A stretch of 64,000 bases of DNA from Psychroflexus salarius (GTDB lineage Bacteria > Bacteroidota > Bacteroidia > Flavobacteriales > Flavobacteriaceae). The position numbers and the translations under genes were made by a program. The notes under the pieces were generated by a model that searched no databases, was not told where the DNA came from, and was given only the letters and a program-made list of their open reading frames with translations. The stretch is taken from NCBI RefSeq assembly GCF_900129035.1, contig NZ_FQTW01000003.1, positions 62,001-126,000 on the forward strand, written 5' to 3'. Position 1 is the stretch's first letter; every line of letters begins with the position of its first letter. This document shows, in pieces, positions 32,206 through 40,163 of this stretch.

Positions 32206-32616
32206 TTATGGCTCTATTACGGTAACCTCATGCTCAATAAAATCTTGATTGCCTGGCGTATTGTCGCTAAGAAATCGAAAAGTGATAGTACCTGATGTTG
32301 TCGCTTCATAGTCGTAAGTTCTAATATTAACATCGTCAGAAGATTCACATGAAAGATTATCATTAAAATTTAAAATTGCACCTACAACAATTGTATTTTC
32401 ATTTACAACTTCAGTCTCAAACCGATTAAATGAGTGGCAATCTGATATTTGGTCAACAGATAAATCAAATTGATATGAATTTCCTAAAACTAATTCATCT
32501 GGTAAATTTGCAAAAGAAATTGTACCAACTTCAGTACCGCTTCTGTCATAAAAATCATCTGATTCACAACTGAAAAAGCTAAAAATGACTAATGTAATAC
32601 TGATAATTTTTTTCAT
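32206..32616 (-). CDS. Small lipoprotein of unknown function
   Basis: A 136-residue lipoprotein with signal and lipobox MKKIISITLVIFSFFSC. The mature part is acidic and beta-rich (GTISFANLPDELVLGNSYQF; YEATTSGTITFRFLSDN) and looks like one immunoglobulin-like sandwich. Two further cysteines (SDCHSF, LSCESS) could form a disulfide in the periplasm. No family recognised. It lies 3 bases before the ECF sigma gene, so it may be part of the same envelope-signalling unit. Confidence 0.7.
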   Translation of the reverse strand: MKKIISITLVIFSFFSCESDDFYDRSGTEVGTISFANLPDELVLGNSYQFDLSVDQISDCHSFNRFETEVVNENTIVVGAILNFNDNLSCESSDDVNIRTYDYEATTSGTITFRFLSDNTPGNQDFIEHEVTVIEP

Positions 32617-32665
32617 AACCTTTAACTTAAGATGATAAATTGCTAAAATGGTTGCGTAAAAAGTT

Positions 32666-33688
32666 CTATTCTTCAGCTTTAGCTAATTTAATAGCATCAA
32701 TAATTTTAGTTTCAAGTTCTTCCATCAATTCAGGATTGTCTTTGAGTAAGGTTTTTACGGCGTCACGCCCTTGACCTAATTTTGTGTCTTCATAACTAAA
32801 CCATGAGCCGGCTTTTTTTACAATTTCGTAATCAACCCCAATGTCTATTATTTCACCAATTTTTGAAATTCCTTCACCATACATAATGTCAAACTCAGCC
32901 ATTTTAAAAGGTGGCGCCACTTTATTCTTGACAACTTTTACACGGGTTTTATTACCCATAACATCACTATTACTGTTTTTAATTTGAGTAGAACGTCTAA
33001 TATCTAATCTTACCGAAGCATAAAACTTTAAAGCATTTCCACCAGTTGTTGTTTCAGGATTGCCAAACATCACACCTATTTTTTCACGTAATTGATTAAT
33101 AAAAATAACCGTACAATTAGTTTTACTAATAGATGAAGTTAATTTTCTTAAAGCTTGAGACATTAAACGTGCATGAAGACCCATTTTAGAGTCACCCATT
33201 TCGCCTTCAATTTCACTTTTAGGAGTTAATGCCGCTACCGAGTCAATTACCACAATATCTATGGCTCCTGAGCGAATTAAATTATCAGCAATTTCAAGCG
33301 CTTGTTCGCCATGGTCTGGTTGAGATATAATCAAATTATCAATATCTACGCCAAGGCTTTGTGCATAAGTCCTATCAAAAGCATGCTCAGCATCAATAAA
33401 AGCAGCTATACCACCAGCTTTTTGAGCTTCAGCCATGGCGTGAAGTGTCATGGTTGTTTTACCTGACGATTCTGGTCCATAAATCTCAATAACTCTACCT
33501 CTAGGATAGCCGCCAACTCCTAAAGCTAAATCTAAACCTAATGACCCAGAAGATATTGCATCAACATCTTCAACGGCTTGGTCACTCATTTTCATAACAG
33601 TTCCTTTACCGTAAGTTTTATCTAATTTATCTAAAGTAAGCTTTAAAGCCTTTAGTTTTGCGTCTTTTTCTTTATTGTCTTTTGCCAT
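32666..33688 (-). CDS. recA: Recombinase RecA
   Basis: A 340-residue RecA. It shows Walker A (GPESSGKTT), Walker B ([12 protein letters not shown]), the L1 and L2 DNA-binding loops ([40 protein letters not shown]) and the C-terminal domain. It catalyses strand exchange and acts as co-protease in the SOS response. It is a single gene, 49 bases before the lipoprotein gene on the same strand. The 325 bases between it and trhO hold an orphan terminator and possible folded RNA. I see no clear LexA-type operator. Confidence 0.98.
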   Translation of the reverse strand: MAKDNKEKDAKLKALKLTLDKLDKTYGKGTVMKMSDQAVEDVDAISSGSLGLDLALGVGGYPRGRVIEIYGPESSGKTTMTLHAMAEAQKAGGIAAFIDAEHAFDRTYAQSLGVDIDNLIISQPDHGEQALEIADNLIRSGAIDIVVIDSVAALTPKSEIEGEMGDSKMGLHARLMSQALRKLTSSISKTNCTVIFINQLREKIGVMFGNPETTTGGNALKFYASVRLDIRRSTQIKNSNSDVMGNKTRVKVVKNKVAPPFKMAEFDIMYGEGISKIGEIIDIGVDYEIVKKAGSWFSYEDTKLGQGRDAVKTLLKDNPELMEELETKIIDAIKLAKAEE

Positions 33689-33844
33689 AATTCAGGTTTT
33701 CTAAATAACTTTTGATGTAAAAATACTATTTATATCAATAATCGTATTATTTTCACGCAACCAATTTATAGATAACTCATCTATTATATAGAATTTAAAA
33801 TGTGCACCTCTTTAAATTCTTATAGAAAGCCAACATTTTGGTAG

Positions 33845-33950
33845 ACGGTTAGCTAGTTTTTTTAGATAAGAAAACTAAGCAATATTTATTTAATTATCTT
33901 AATAACGAATTAGCCCGTTAGAAAAAGTCCCCACGAAGCGGGACTTTTTT
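33845..33950 (+). ncRNA. Candidate small RNA ending in an orphan terminator
   Basis: Between the divergent recA and trhO starts lies a strong hairpin terminator (10-bp perfect stem, 33922–33931 with 33940–33949, followed by six T on the plus strand) that no gene needs. Upstream pairings are possible: 33845–33852 with 33910–33918 (with G·U pairs and one bulge), 33864–33869 with 33894–33899, and an alternative hairpin at 33854–33877. This arrangement suits a plus-strand small RNA, but I found no convincing promoter, and the hairpin could also terminate in the other direction. Treat as a candidate only. Confidence 0.35.
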
Positions 33951-33969
33951 CATTTCTAATCTTTTAGTT

Positions 33970-33977
33970 TACATTTG
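33970..33977 (+). promoter_or_regulatory. Possible -7 element of trhO
   Basis: TACATTTG matches the TAnnTTTG box and lies 36 bases before the trhO ATG, just after the orphan terminator. No good -33 box is visible. Confidence 0.35.
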
Positions 33978-34013
33978 CATTTTAATCTTTCTTTAACTTA
34001 AATCTAGTATAGC

Positions 34014-35069
34014 ATGCAACTGTACAATAAACTAAGTGCCAAAGAAAGGGAAGCTTTAATTGAGCAAGCTGGAGAAGAACGCTTGACACTTTCCTTTTAC
34101 AAATATGCGAAAATTGGCAATCCGCAATTATTTAGAAACCACTTATTTGTTGCTTGGGACAATATGAATGTCCTAGGTCGAATTTATGTCGCTCACGAAG
34201 GCATCAATGCGCAGCTATCAGTCCCAGCAAAGCAATTTTCAAAATTTAAAGCCTTCTTAGATGATATTTACTTCTTAGAAAATGTGCGTTTAAATATTGC
34301 AATTGAGCAGGATGATAAATCATTTTTAAAACTGAAAATTAAAGTCCGCTCTAAAATTGTCGCTGATGGCTTAAACGACAAGAGTTTTGATGTTACCAAC
34401 CGTGGTGTTCATGTAGATGCCGAACAATTTAACGCACTTATCGAAGACCCAGATACGGTTTTGGTTGATATGCGAAATCATTATGAAAGCGAAATAGGAC
34501 ACTTCAAAAATGCGGTTACACCAGACGTAGATACTTTTCGAGATTCTCTTGACATTATTGAAGCAGACCTAAAGGCGCATAAAGAAGATAAAAAATTAGT
34601 TATGTATTGTACTGGCGGTATTCGTTGCGAAAAAGCTAGTGCATATTACAAACATAAAGGCTTTAAAAATGTATATCAACTTGATGGTGGTATTATTGAG
34701 TATACAAGACAAGTAAACGAAAAAGGCTTAGAAAATAAATTCTTAGGTAAAAACTTTGTCTTTGATCACCGTCGTGGTGAGCGCATTTCTAATCACATCA
34801 TAGCGCGTTGTCATCAATGTGGAGATCCCTGTGATACGCACGTCAATTGCGCTAATGAAGCTTGTCACTTACTATTTATACAATGCGAAAAATGTGCAGA
34901 AAAAATGAACGATTGTTGCTCAGACCACTGTAAAGAAGTTATTAAATTACCATATGACGAGCAAAAAAAGCTACGCGCTGGTAAAAGAAATAGTAACAAA
35001 ATATTTAAAAAAGGAAGATCGCCTGTCTTGAAGTTTAAATCTTTAAATACAAAACTTGTCAACAAATAA
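34014..35069 (+). CDS. trhO: tRNA uridine(34) hydroxylase TrhO (rhodanese domain)
   Basis: A 351-residue member of the YceA/TrhO family, which hydroxylates U34 of certain tRNAs with oxygen on the way to cmo5U or mo5U. The N-terminal UPF0176 domain (RNHLFVAWDNMNVLGRIYVA, HEGINAQLSVP) is followed by a rhodanese domain (about residues 140–245) with the catalytic cysteine in MYCTGGIRCEKASAYY. A cysteine-rich region (CHQCGDPCDTH, NEACHLL, CEKCAEKM, CCSDHC) forms the C-terminal part. The length is normal for the family. It is convergent with rfbD, only 5 bases between stops. Confidence 0.93.
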   Translation: MQLYNKLSAKEREALIEQAGEERLTLSFYKYAKIGNPQLFRNHLFVAWDNMNVLGRIYVAHEGINAQLSVPAKQFSKFKAFLDDIYFLENVRLNIAIEQDDKSFLKLKIKVRSKIVADGLNDKSFDVTNRGVHVDAEQFNALIEDPDTVLVDMRNHYESEIGHFKNAVTPDVDTFRDSLDIIEADLKAHKEDKKLVMYCTGGIRCEKASAYYKHKGFKNVYQLDGGIIEYTRQVNEKGLENKFLGKNFVFDHRRGERISNHIIARCHQCGDPCDTHVNCANEACHLLFIQCEKCAEKMNDCCSDHCKEVIKLPYDEQKKLRAGKRNSNKIFKKGRSPVLKFKSLNTKLVNK

Positions 35070-35074
35070 TATTT

Positions 35075-35923
35075 TTAGCCGATCTTTTTGATGAGGTCGG
35101 CTAAAGTTTCATCCCATTTTTTTAAATAAAAGCCTCTAAAGTTTTGCTTCAACTTATCTTTACTTAAAACAGAATATGGAGGCCGTTTTGCTTTGGTTTT
35201 AAAAGTTTCTACTGGTGTTATTGTTATAACTGAATTGTAAAGTTGTTTGATTTTCAAGCTGAAATCATACCAAGTTAATTCGCCTTCGTTACTGAAATGG
35301 TACAAACCACATTTTTTTGATTCTGAATTTACTAAATAGCAAATAAATTCAGCTAAATCATTAGCATTAGTTGGTGTGCCAATTTGCTCTGTGGTGATGG
35401 TAATTTCTTCAGTTTTGGCTTCAATTTGAGATTTTACAAAGTTGAAAAAGTTCTTATTGTATTGTGAGTAAAGCCAAGAAGTTCTGATAATAAAATGGTG
35501 GCAACCGCTGGTTTGTATGGCTTTTTCTCCGTTAAGTTTTGATAAGCCATAAACGTTAATAGGTTGCGTAGTATCGGTTTCTAAATACGGTGTTTGTTTT
35601 TGGCCGTTAAACACATAATCGGTTGAAATATGAATTAATACGCAATTATATTGTTTACAGAGTTGTGCTAAATTTCTAACCGCTAAGTAGTTAACCTCAT
35701 TAGCTTTTTTAGTCTCTTCTTCTGCGGCTTCAACATTAGTGTAAGCTGCGCAATTAATACAGTATTTGGGCTGTTCAGTTTTAAAATATTCAGTAAGCGC
35801 CTCAATATTAGTCACATCTAATTCTGAAGAAGTCTTAAATTTCACAATTGATTTAAAGTTAGCAGAAATCGCCTGCAAACACAAACCTAGTTGACCGTTA
35901 GCACCTGTTACTAAAACACTCAT
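35075..35923 (-). CDS. rfbD: dTDP-4-dehydrorhamnose reductase
   Basis: A 282-residue short-chain dehydrogenase. It has the NAD(P) motif GANGQLGLCL, the inner motif CINCAAYTNVEAAEEE, HISTDYVFNG and the YxxxK pair in YGLSKLNGEKA. It performs the last step of dTDP-L-rhamnose synthesis. Its ATG overlaps the rfbC stop by 4 bases. It ends the minus-strand operon that starts with DUF6909 at 40132. The first enzyme of the pathway, RfbA, is not present in the window. Confidence 0.95.
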   Translation of the reverse strand: MSVLVTGANGQLGLCLQAISANFKSIVKFKTSSELDVTNIEALTEYFKTEQPKYCINCAAYTNVEAAEEETKKANEVNYLAVRNLAQLCKQYNCVLIHISTDYVFNGQKQTPYLETDTTQPINVYGLSKLNGEKAIQTSGCHHFIIRTSWLYSQYNKNFFNFVKSQIEAKTEEITITTEQIGTPTNANDLAEFICYLVNSESKKCGLYHFSNEGELTWYDFSLKIKQLYNSVITITPVETFKTKAKRPPYSVLSKDKLKQNFRGFYLKKWDETLADLIKKIG

Positions 35924-36474
35924 TTTAAATGACTTAAGTATTGGTTTAAACTAGGGTTGGTTAAATCTTTATCTGATACAACTTGATGGTTTTTAGCTAT
36001 GCCCCAATCAATATTTAAAGTTTCATCATTAAAAGCAATACCTTGTTCTGATGCTTTATTGTAAAAGTTGTCACATTTATAGGCGAAAATCGCTTCTTCT
36101 GAAAGGGTTGAAAATCCGTGAGCAAAACCACGTGGTATAAATAATTGATGATTATTATCCTCATTTAACTTATAGCAAAAACTCTGCTTAAAGGTTGAAG
36201 ATTCTGGACGTAAATCGATAATCACATCTAAAACTTCACCTTTAACCACACGTACTAATTTAGCTTGGGCAAACTCGCCAGTTTGGAAGTGAAAACCACG
36301 TATAGCGCCATATTTAGAAATTGATTGGTTATCTTGTACAAAATTAATTTTGTAACCGATAGCTTGCTCAAGCATACCTGCCTTATAAGTTTCTATAAAA
36401 CTGCCGCGATGGTCTTTAAATACATTCGGTTTTATAATGTAACTATTATTTAGCGGTGTAGCTTCAATGGTCAT
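35920..36474 (-). CDS. rfbC: dTDP-4-dehydrorhamnose 3,5-epimerase
   Basis: A 184-residue cupin epimerase. It has NVFKDHRGSFIETYK, the block VQDNQSISKYGAIRGFHFQ with the catalytic histidine, KLVRVVKGEVLDVIIDLR and FIPRGFAHGFSTLSEE. It converts dTDP-4-keto-6-deoxyglucose to the rhamno-isomer. Both ends overlap neighbours by 4 bases (rfbB upstream, rfbD downstream), showing tight translational coupling. Confidence 0.95.
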   Translation of the reverse strand: MTIEATPLNNSYIIKPNVFKDHRGSFIETYKAGMLEQAIGYKINFVQDNQSISKYGAIRGFHFQTGEFAQAKLVRVVKGEVLDVIIDLRPESSTFKQSFCYKLNEDNNHQLFIPRGFAHGFSTLSEEAIFAYKCDNFYNKASEQGIAFNDETLNIDWGIAKNHQVVSDKDLTNPSLNQYLSHLK

Positions 36475-37484
36475 TCTTGTGTGTACTTTTGTAAATACCA
36501 GTCAATAGTTTTTTTAATACCAGATTCAAAATTTTCGTCAGCCTCCCAGCCTAATTCATTTTCTATTTTTGTGGCATCAATAGCATATCTAAAATCATGA
36601 CCTGGACGATCTTTGACGAAAGTAATTTGAGTATTGTAAGAGGTTTGGTCTTTTTTAGGATAAACCTCATCAAGGATATCGCAAATTTTCTTTGCAATAT
36701 AAAGGTTATCACGTTCATTACGACCGCCAATATTATAGGTTTCGCCTAAGTTACCACTTTCTATTGCTAGCATAATTCCTTTACAATGATCTTTAACATA
36801 CAGCCAATCTCTAATATTTTTACCATCGCCATAAATAGGAATTTCAGCACCGTTAATAGCTTTTCTAATAATGGTTGGAATTAATTTTTCATCATGCTGA
36901 TGCGGCCCATAATTATTTGAACAATTGGTAGTTACTACTGGTAAGTTATAAGTATGAAAATAACTTCTCACAATAAAATCTGAAGAGGCTTTTGAAGCAC
37001 TATAAGGCGAGTTTGGGGCATAAGCAGTTTTTTCTGTAAACAAACCTGTTTCTCCTAAAGTTCCATAAACCTCATCGGTTGAAACATGAAGAAAACGGGC
37101 TGAATTAAACGCTTGTTTGAGTTGATTTGGACCTGACATCCAAAGTTTATAAGCTTCATGTAATAAGTTGAAGGTACCACGAATATTAGTATCAATAAAA
37201 GCGGCTGGATTTGTAATTGAATTATCTACATGTGATTCAGCAGCAAAATGAAATACATACTGAAATTGATATTTATCGAATAATTCTTTGACTAATTTTT
37301 CATCACAAATATCACCTTTTACAAAACTGTAATTATTATAATCTGCGACCTCTATATTATTTAAATCGCCAGCATAGGTTAACTTATCTAAATTTACAAA
37401 GTGAAATTTTTGTTCTGGAACAAAATGATTGATAAAGTTACTGGCAATAAAACCAGCACCACCAGTGATTAAAATATTAGTCAT
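36471..37484 (-). CDS. rfbB: dTDP-glucose 4,6-dehydratase
   Basis: A 337-residue extended SDR. It has GGAGFIASNFINHF, FHFAAESHVDNSI, VSTDEVYGTLGETG, PNSPYSASKASSDF (catalytic YxxxK) and NCSNNYGPHQHDEKLIP. It makes dTDP-4-keto-6-deoxyglucose. The start overlaps the end of the Wzz-like gene by 8 bases. The order rfbB–rfbC–rfbD without rfbA is unusual enough to note. Confidence 0.96.
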   Translation of the reverse strand: MTNILITGGAGFIASNFINHFVPEQKFHFVNLDKLTYAGDLNNIEVADYNNYSFVKGDICDEKLVKELFDKYQFQYVFHFAAESHVDNSITNPAAFIDTNIRGTFNLLHEAYKLWMSGPNQLKQAFNSARFLHVSTDEVYGTLGETGLFTEKTAYAPNSPYSASKASSDFIVRSYFHTYNLPVVTTNCSNNYGPHQHDEKLIPTIIRKAINGAEIPIYGDGKNIRDWLYVKDHCKGIMLAIESGNLGETYNIGGRNERDNLYIAKKICDILDEVYPKKDQTSYNTQITFVKDRPGHDFRYAIDATKIENELGWEADENFESGIKKTIDWYLQKYTQE

Positions 37485-38451
37485 CGGAGTTGGCTTGTAA
37501 TTGGTTAGCTTTTTTATTTAAGAAAATTAATAACTTAAGGCCAAAAAATAAGACAATCAACAGAAGCGGTAAGAGTATTTTTTTATGGTCTGTTGGGCTT
37601 TTATCTATTTGACTTGTTTTGGCATCGTTAAGAGGTATAATGTAACCTTCTTCTCTTTCTATATCAAGTTTTAAATTATTAATTCCGTCTAAAAGTTGCT
37701 TTTTTTCTTCTAATAGTGCAGCAACATTTAAGTTGTTTTCAGAATTATAAAACGACGTTGCTTGACTATTATTGAGAAGCTTTTTGCTATAATTACCTAA
37801 AATTGTATCAATTTGACGAATGTTTGTCTCGTAGGCTTCAATACTATTCTTTTTGTTGCTTATCGCAATTTGATGGATTTGCTTTAATTTGGTATTAACT
37901 AAGTATTTTTTTTCAATTTGCTGGTAAAGCTCATTAATGTTAATGCCTTCATTATGATAAATAATTAAGCTATGAAGAATGGTATTAGATACAATCGCTT
38001 TATTAATTTCTTCTTTATTGATGGCGTCTTGTTCACTTAAATATTCTAGGTAGACACTTTCTTCTTCAGTGATTGACTTAATATTAGTAATTGGCTTTAA
38101 CTCGAAACTAATATTTTTAATTAAATCCATATCTAGATTTAATTTTTTACTAGCAACTTCAGGTCTGTTTAAAATATCCCAATTTAACTCCTCGATACTT
38201 TCATAGAGAAAATCTTTAGAATTATAAATAGCCTGAAGTGTTATGGTAGATTTTAAATTGGCACTGTTTTCTTTGTCTAAATAATAGCCTAAGCCACCAC
38301 CAACAACAATTAAAGCTATAAACAAAATCGCATTACGCTTTACAAATACAAATAATTTAAGTATTAATAAGCCGAGCTTATTGAAACCTTTTTTTATAAG
38401 TTTAAAAAACTCAAATAAATCTATTTCGTCGTTGTTAGTTTTCTCTTGCAT
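37477..38451 (-). CDS. Wzz-like polysaccharide chain length protein
   Basis: A 324-residue protein with the layout of Wzz/PCP proteins: a cytoplasmic head (EIDLFEFFKLIKKGFNKLG), one membrane helix (AILFIALIVVGGGLGYYL, about residues 45–62), a long helical periplasmic part (KYLVNTKLKQIHQIAISNKK; ETNIRQIDTILGNYSKKLL; LLEEKKQLLDGINNLKLDIE) and a second helix near the C-terminus (ILLPLLLIVLFFGLKLLIFL). No tyrosine kinase domain is attached, so it is Wzz-like rather than Wzc-like. It should set glycan length together with a Wzy polymerase. It overlaps DUF6909 upstream by 17 bases and rfbB by 8. Confidence 0.82.
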   Translation of the reverse strand: MQEKTNNDEIDLFEFFKLIKKGFNKLGLLILKLFVFVKRNAILFIALIVVGGGLGYYLDKENSANLKSTITLQAIYNSKDFLYESIEELNWDILNRPEVASKKLNLDMDLIKNISFELKPITNIKSITEEESVYLEYLSEQDAINKEEINKAIVSNTILHSLIIYHNEGININELYQQIEKKYLVNTKLKQIHQIAISNKKNSIEAYETNIRQIDTILGNYSKKLLNNSQATSFYNSENNLNVAALLEEKKQLLDGINNLKLDIEREEGYIIPLNDAKTSQIDKSPTDHKKILLPLLLIVLFFGLKLLIFLNKKANQLQANSDD

Positions 38452-40132
38452 CTCTGAATATTTGGTAAAGAATTTTTTCTGTAATTAAATAAGTTGGTTT
38501 AACTCCGGTAGTACCTAAACCGCCTGAGGCTAGAGTACTTCCTGTCTCTAAAGGATTATCACTGGCATAATAAGCATAGCGTAATTTTACTTCTGGTGTA
38601 ATATTATCGCGTAATCGCGCTGCAGCTTGGATCGCTTTTTGATAATGGGCACCTTCCATTTCTAAACCAATTACGCGCCAAGTTGAATCGTGAAAAAAAC
38701 TTAACAAATCTCTATTTTGAAGTGATGTGCCAAGTACTGTAACCATTGCGCCTTCAAAGGCTTTTAAACTACTATCCTGAAAATCGTTTAATGATAACTC
38801 ATTTTTAAACGGATAATTGTCTGCCGTCCCTTCAAATAAATGAGCTGTTGGAATCATTAAATCGCCTTTTCCGCCTTCTAAGATTCCTGCTTTACCCATA
38901 ATTGAAATGGACTCTACGTTCATATGTCTTGGAGCTGAATCATTACTTTTAAATGGTTTTAAAAGCTCATCCATAGTTTCATAAGCCTGTTCTCCAAAAG
39001 CGTAATCCATCACAATAATAACCGGTGCATTTTTTGGGTCTTCTAACTTGAAATCTTGTTCTGGATGCTTCAACTGGGCTGTATCAAATACTTGAACATC
39101 GATATTTGTTCCACTTGTGTCTTTAATTTGAAACATTCCGCGAGAGAAAGCTTCTTTTGTTACTTTTTCTCTTAATGATGAGTTTTTAGTATCACTCAAA
39201 GCTTCATATACTTGAAATCGAGTTTTGTCTTTACATAATTTTTGTAAAGCAATTGGTGCATAAAGTGTATTCATAACACTATGCATATTAGCACTAATTA
39301 TATGTAAAGGTCTATCAAATAGTTTTTTTTCTAAAAGTTGCTGTTTGATATTATTAGCCCAAATTTCACCATGAATATGATGACCTAAACGTTCTCTAAC
39401 AACTGGACTAAAGGTAATTGTGCGCTTTTTATGATGTAGAAATTCTTCCAAGGCTAATTGGCCAAGATTGTATATGAGGTGTAAAAATTTATTCTCGTTA
39501 TTTTTAGTGGCAAATTTTGAATATACAGAAAGGACTTCTTCAAAAGTACGGCCAATGATATTAGCCAAATGTGTAATGGCTATTTCTTTTTCTTTTTGGC
39601 TTAACTTACCTGATTTTTTTACAGCTGACTCAAGTTTTAACCAATCGCGGGATAAATTTTCGTCTTTATCAATAACGATGGCTTTCATGATTTTGTGAGA
39701 CTCAATAAATAGGAAGGTTAAATGCGTTAGAATATCATAGATTTCAGAGCGACCTCTTGTAATTTCGATGTTCATTTGCTCTTCATCAATCCGATAGCAA
39801 TTACGACGACGCTTAGGAGGAATTATGGGCGTAAAATGTGAATTATTATAACCTTCATCACTGGTTAAGTTAATAAAGCGACAGGCTTCAATACCTTCTG
39901 GCAAACGTTCTATCACATAATGTAAACCATTTAACTCAATTTTGTCTTCAGCTATCGTGCCATAAATTTCTGGTCGTAAAGTCAATAAGGCCTCGCGTAA
40001 AGTTTCGCCTGAAACACCCATTGGTTTATAAAACCCACGAATAAATAAGTGACGCATGGTTATATACATGCGTTCTATGGCATTTGTGCTTTCTTGAGCT
40101 CTATTTCTGCCCGTATGTTTTAATTGTGTCAT
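38435..40132 (-). CDS. DUF6909-type protein with nucleoside-phosphorylase-like C-terminus
   Basis: A 565-residue soluble protein that I place in DUF6909, a Bacteroidota family of unknown function. The N-terminal half is helical (YITMRHLFIRGFYKPMGVSG; YDILTHLTFLFIESHKIMKA). The C-terminal half from about residue 350 resembles the purine nucleoside phosphorylase fold: SISIMGKAGILEGGKGDLMI, MVTVLGTSLQNRDLL and, most tellingly, VIGLEMEGAHYQKAI, close to the (D/E)MEG motif of nucleosidases. It begins the operon with the Wzz-like and dTDP-rhamnose genes. A nucleotide or nucleotide-sugar role is inference. Confidence 0.7.
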   Translation of the reverse strand: MTQLKHTGRNRAQESTNAIERMYITMRHLFIRGFYKPMGVSGETLREALLTLRPEIYGTIAEDKIELNGLHYVIERLPEGIEACRFINLTSDEGYNNSHFTPIIPPKRRRNCYRIDEEQMNIEITRGRSEIYDILTHLTFLFIESHKIMKAIVIDKDENLSRDWLKLESAVKKSGKLSQKEKEIAITHLANIIGRTFEEVLSVYSKFATKNNENKFLHLIYNLGQLALEEFLHHKKRTITFSPVVRERLGHHIHGEIWANNIKQQLLEKKLFDRPLHIISANMHSVMNTLYAPIALQKLCKDKTRFQVYEALSDTKNSSLREKVTKEAFSRGMFQIKDTSGTNIDVQVFDTAQLKHPEQDFKLEDPKNAPVIIVMDYAFGEQAYETMDELLKPFKSNDSAPRHMNVESISIMGKAGILEGGKGDLMIPTAHLFEGTADNYPFKNELSLNDFQDSSLKAFEGAMVTVLGTSLQNRDLLSFFHDSTWRVIGLEMEGAHYQKAIQAAARLRDNITPEVKLRYAYYASDNPLETGSTLASGGLGTTGVKPTYLITEKILYQIFRDAREN

Positions 40133-40163
40133 GGTTTATTTTATGGTGTAAAAGTAAACATTA

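Noticed and set aside
33689-34013. Possible tRNA between recA and trhO
   Set aside because: No GGTTCGAATCC-type T-arm, no acceptor stem of 7 pairs and no anticodon arm at the right spacing; the structure fits an RNA with a terminator better.
35080-35106. Hairpin near the rfbD stop considered as terminator
   Set aside because: The stem (AGCCGATC/GGTCGGCT) is coding sequence, has mismatches and is not followed by a T run on either strand.
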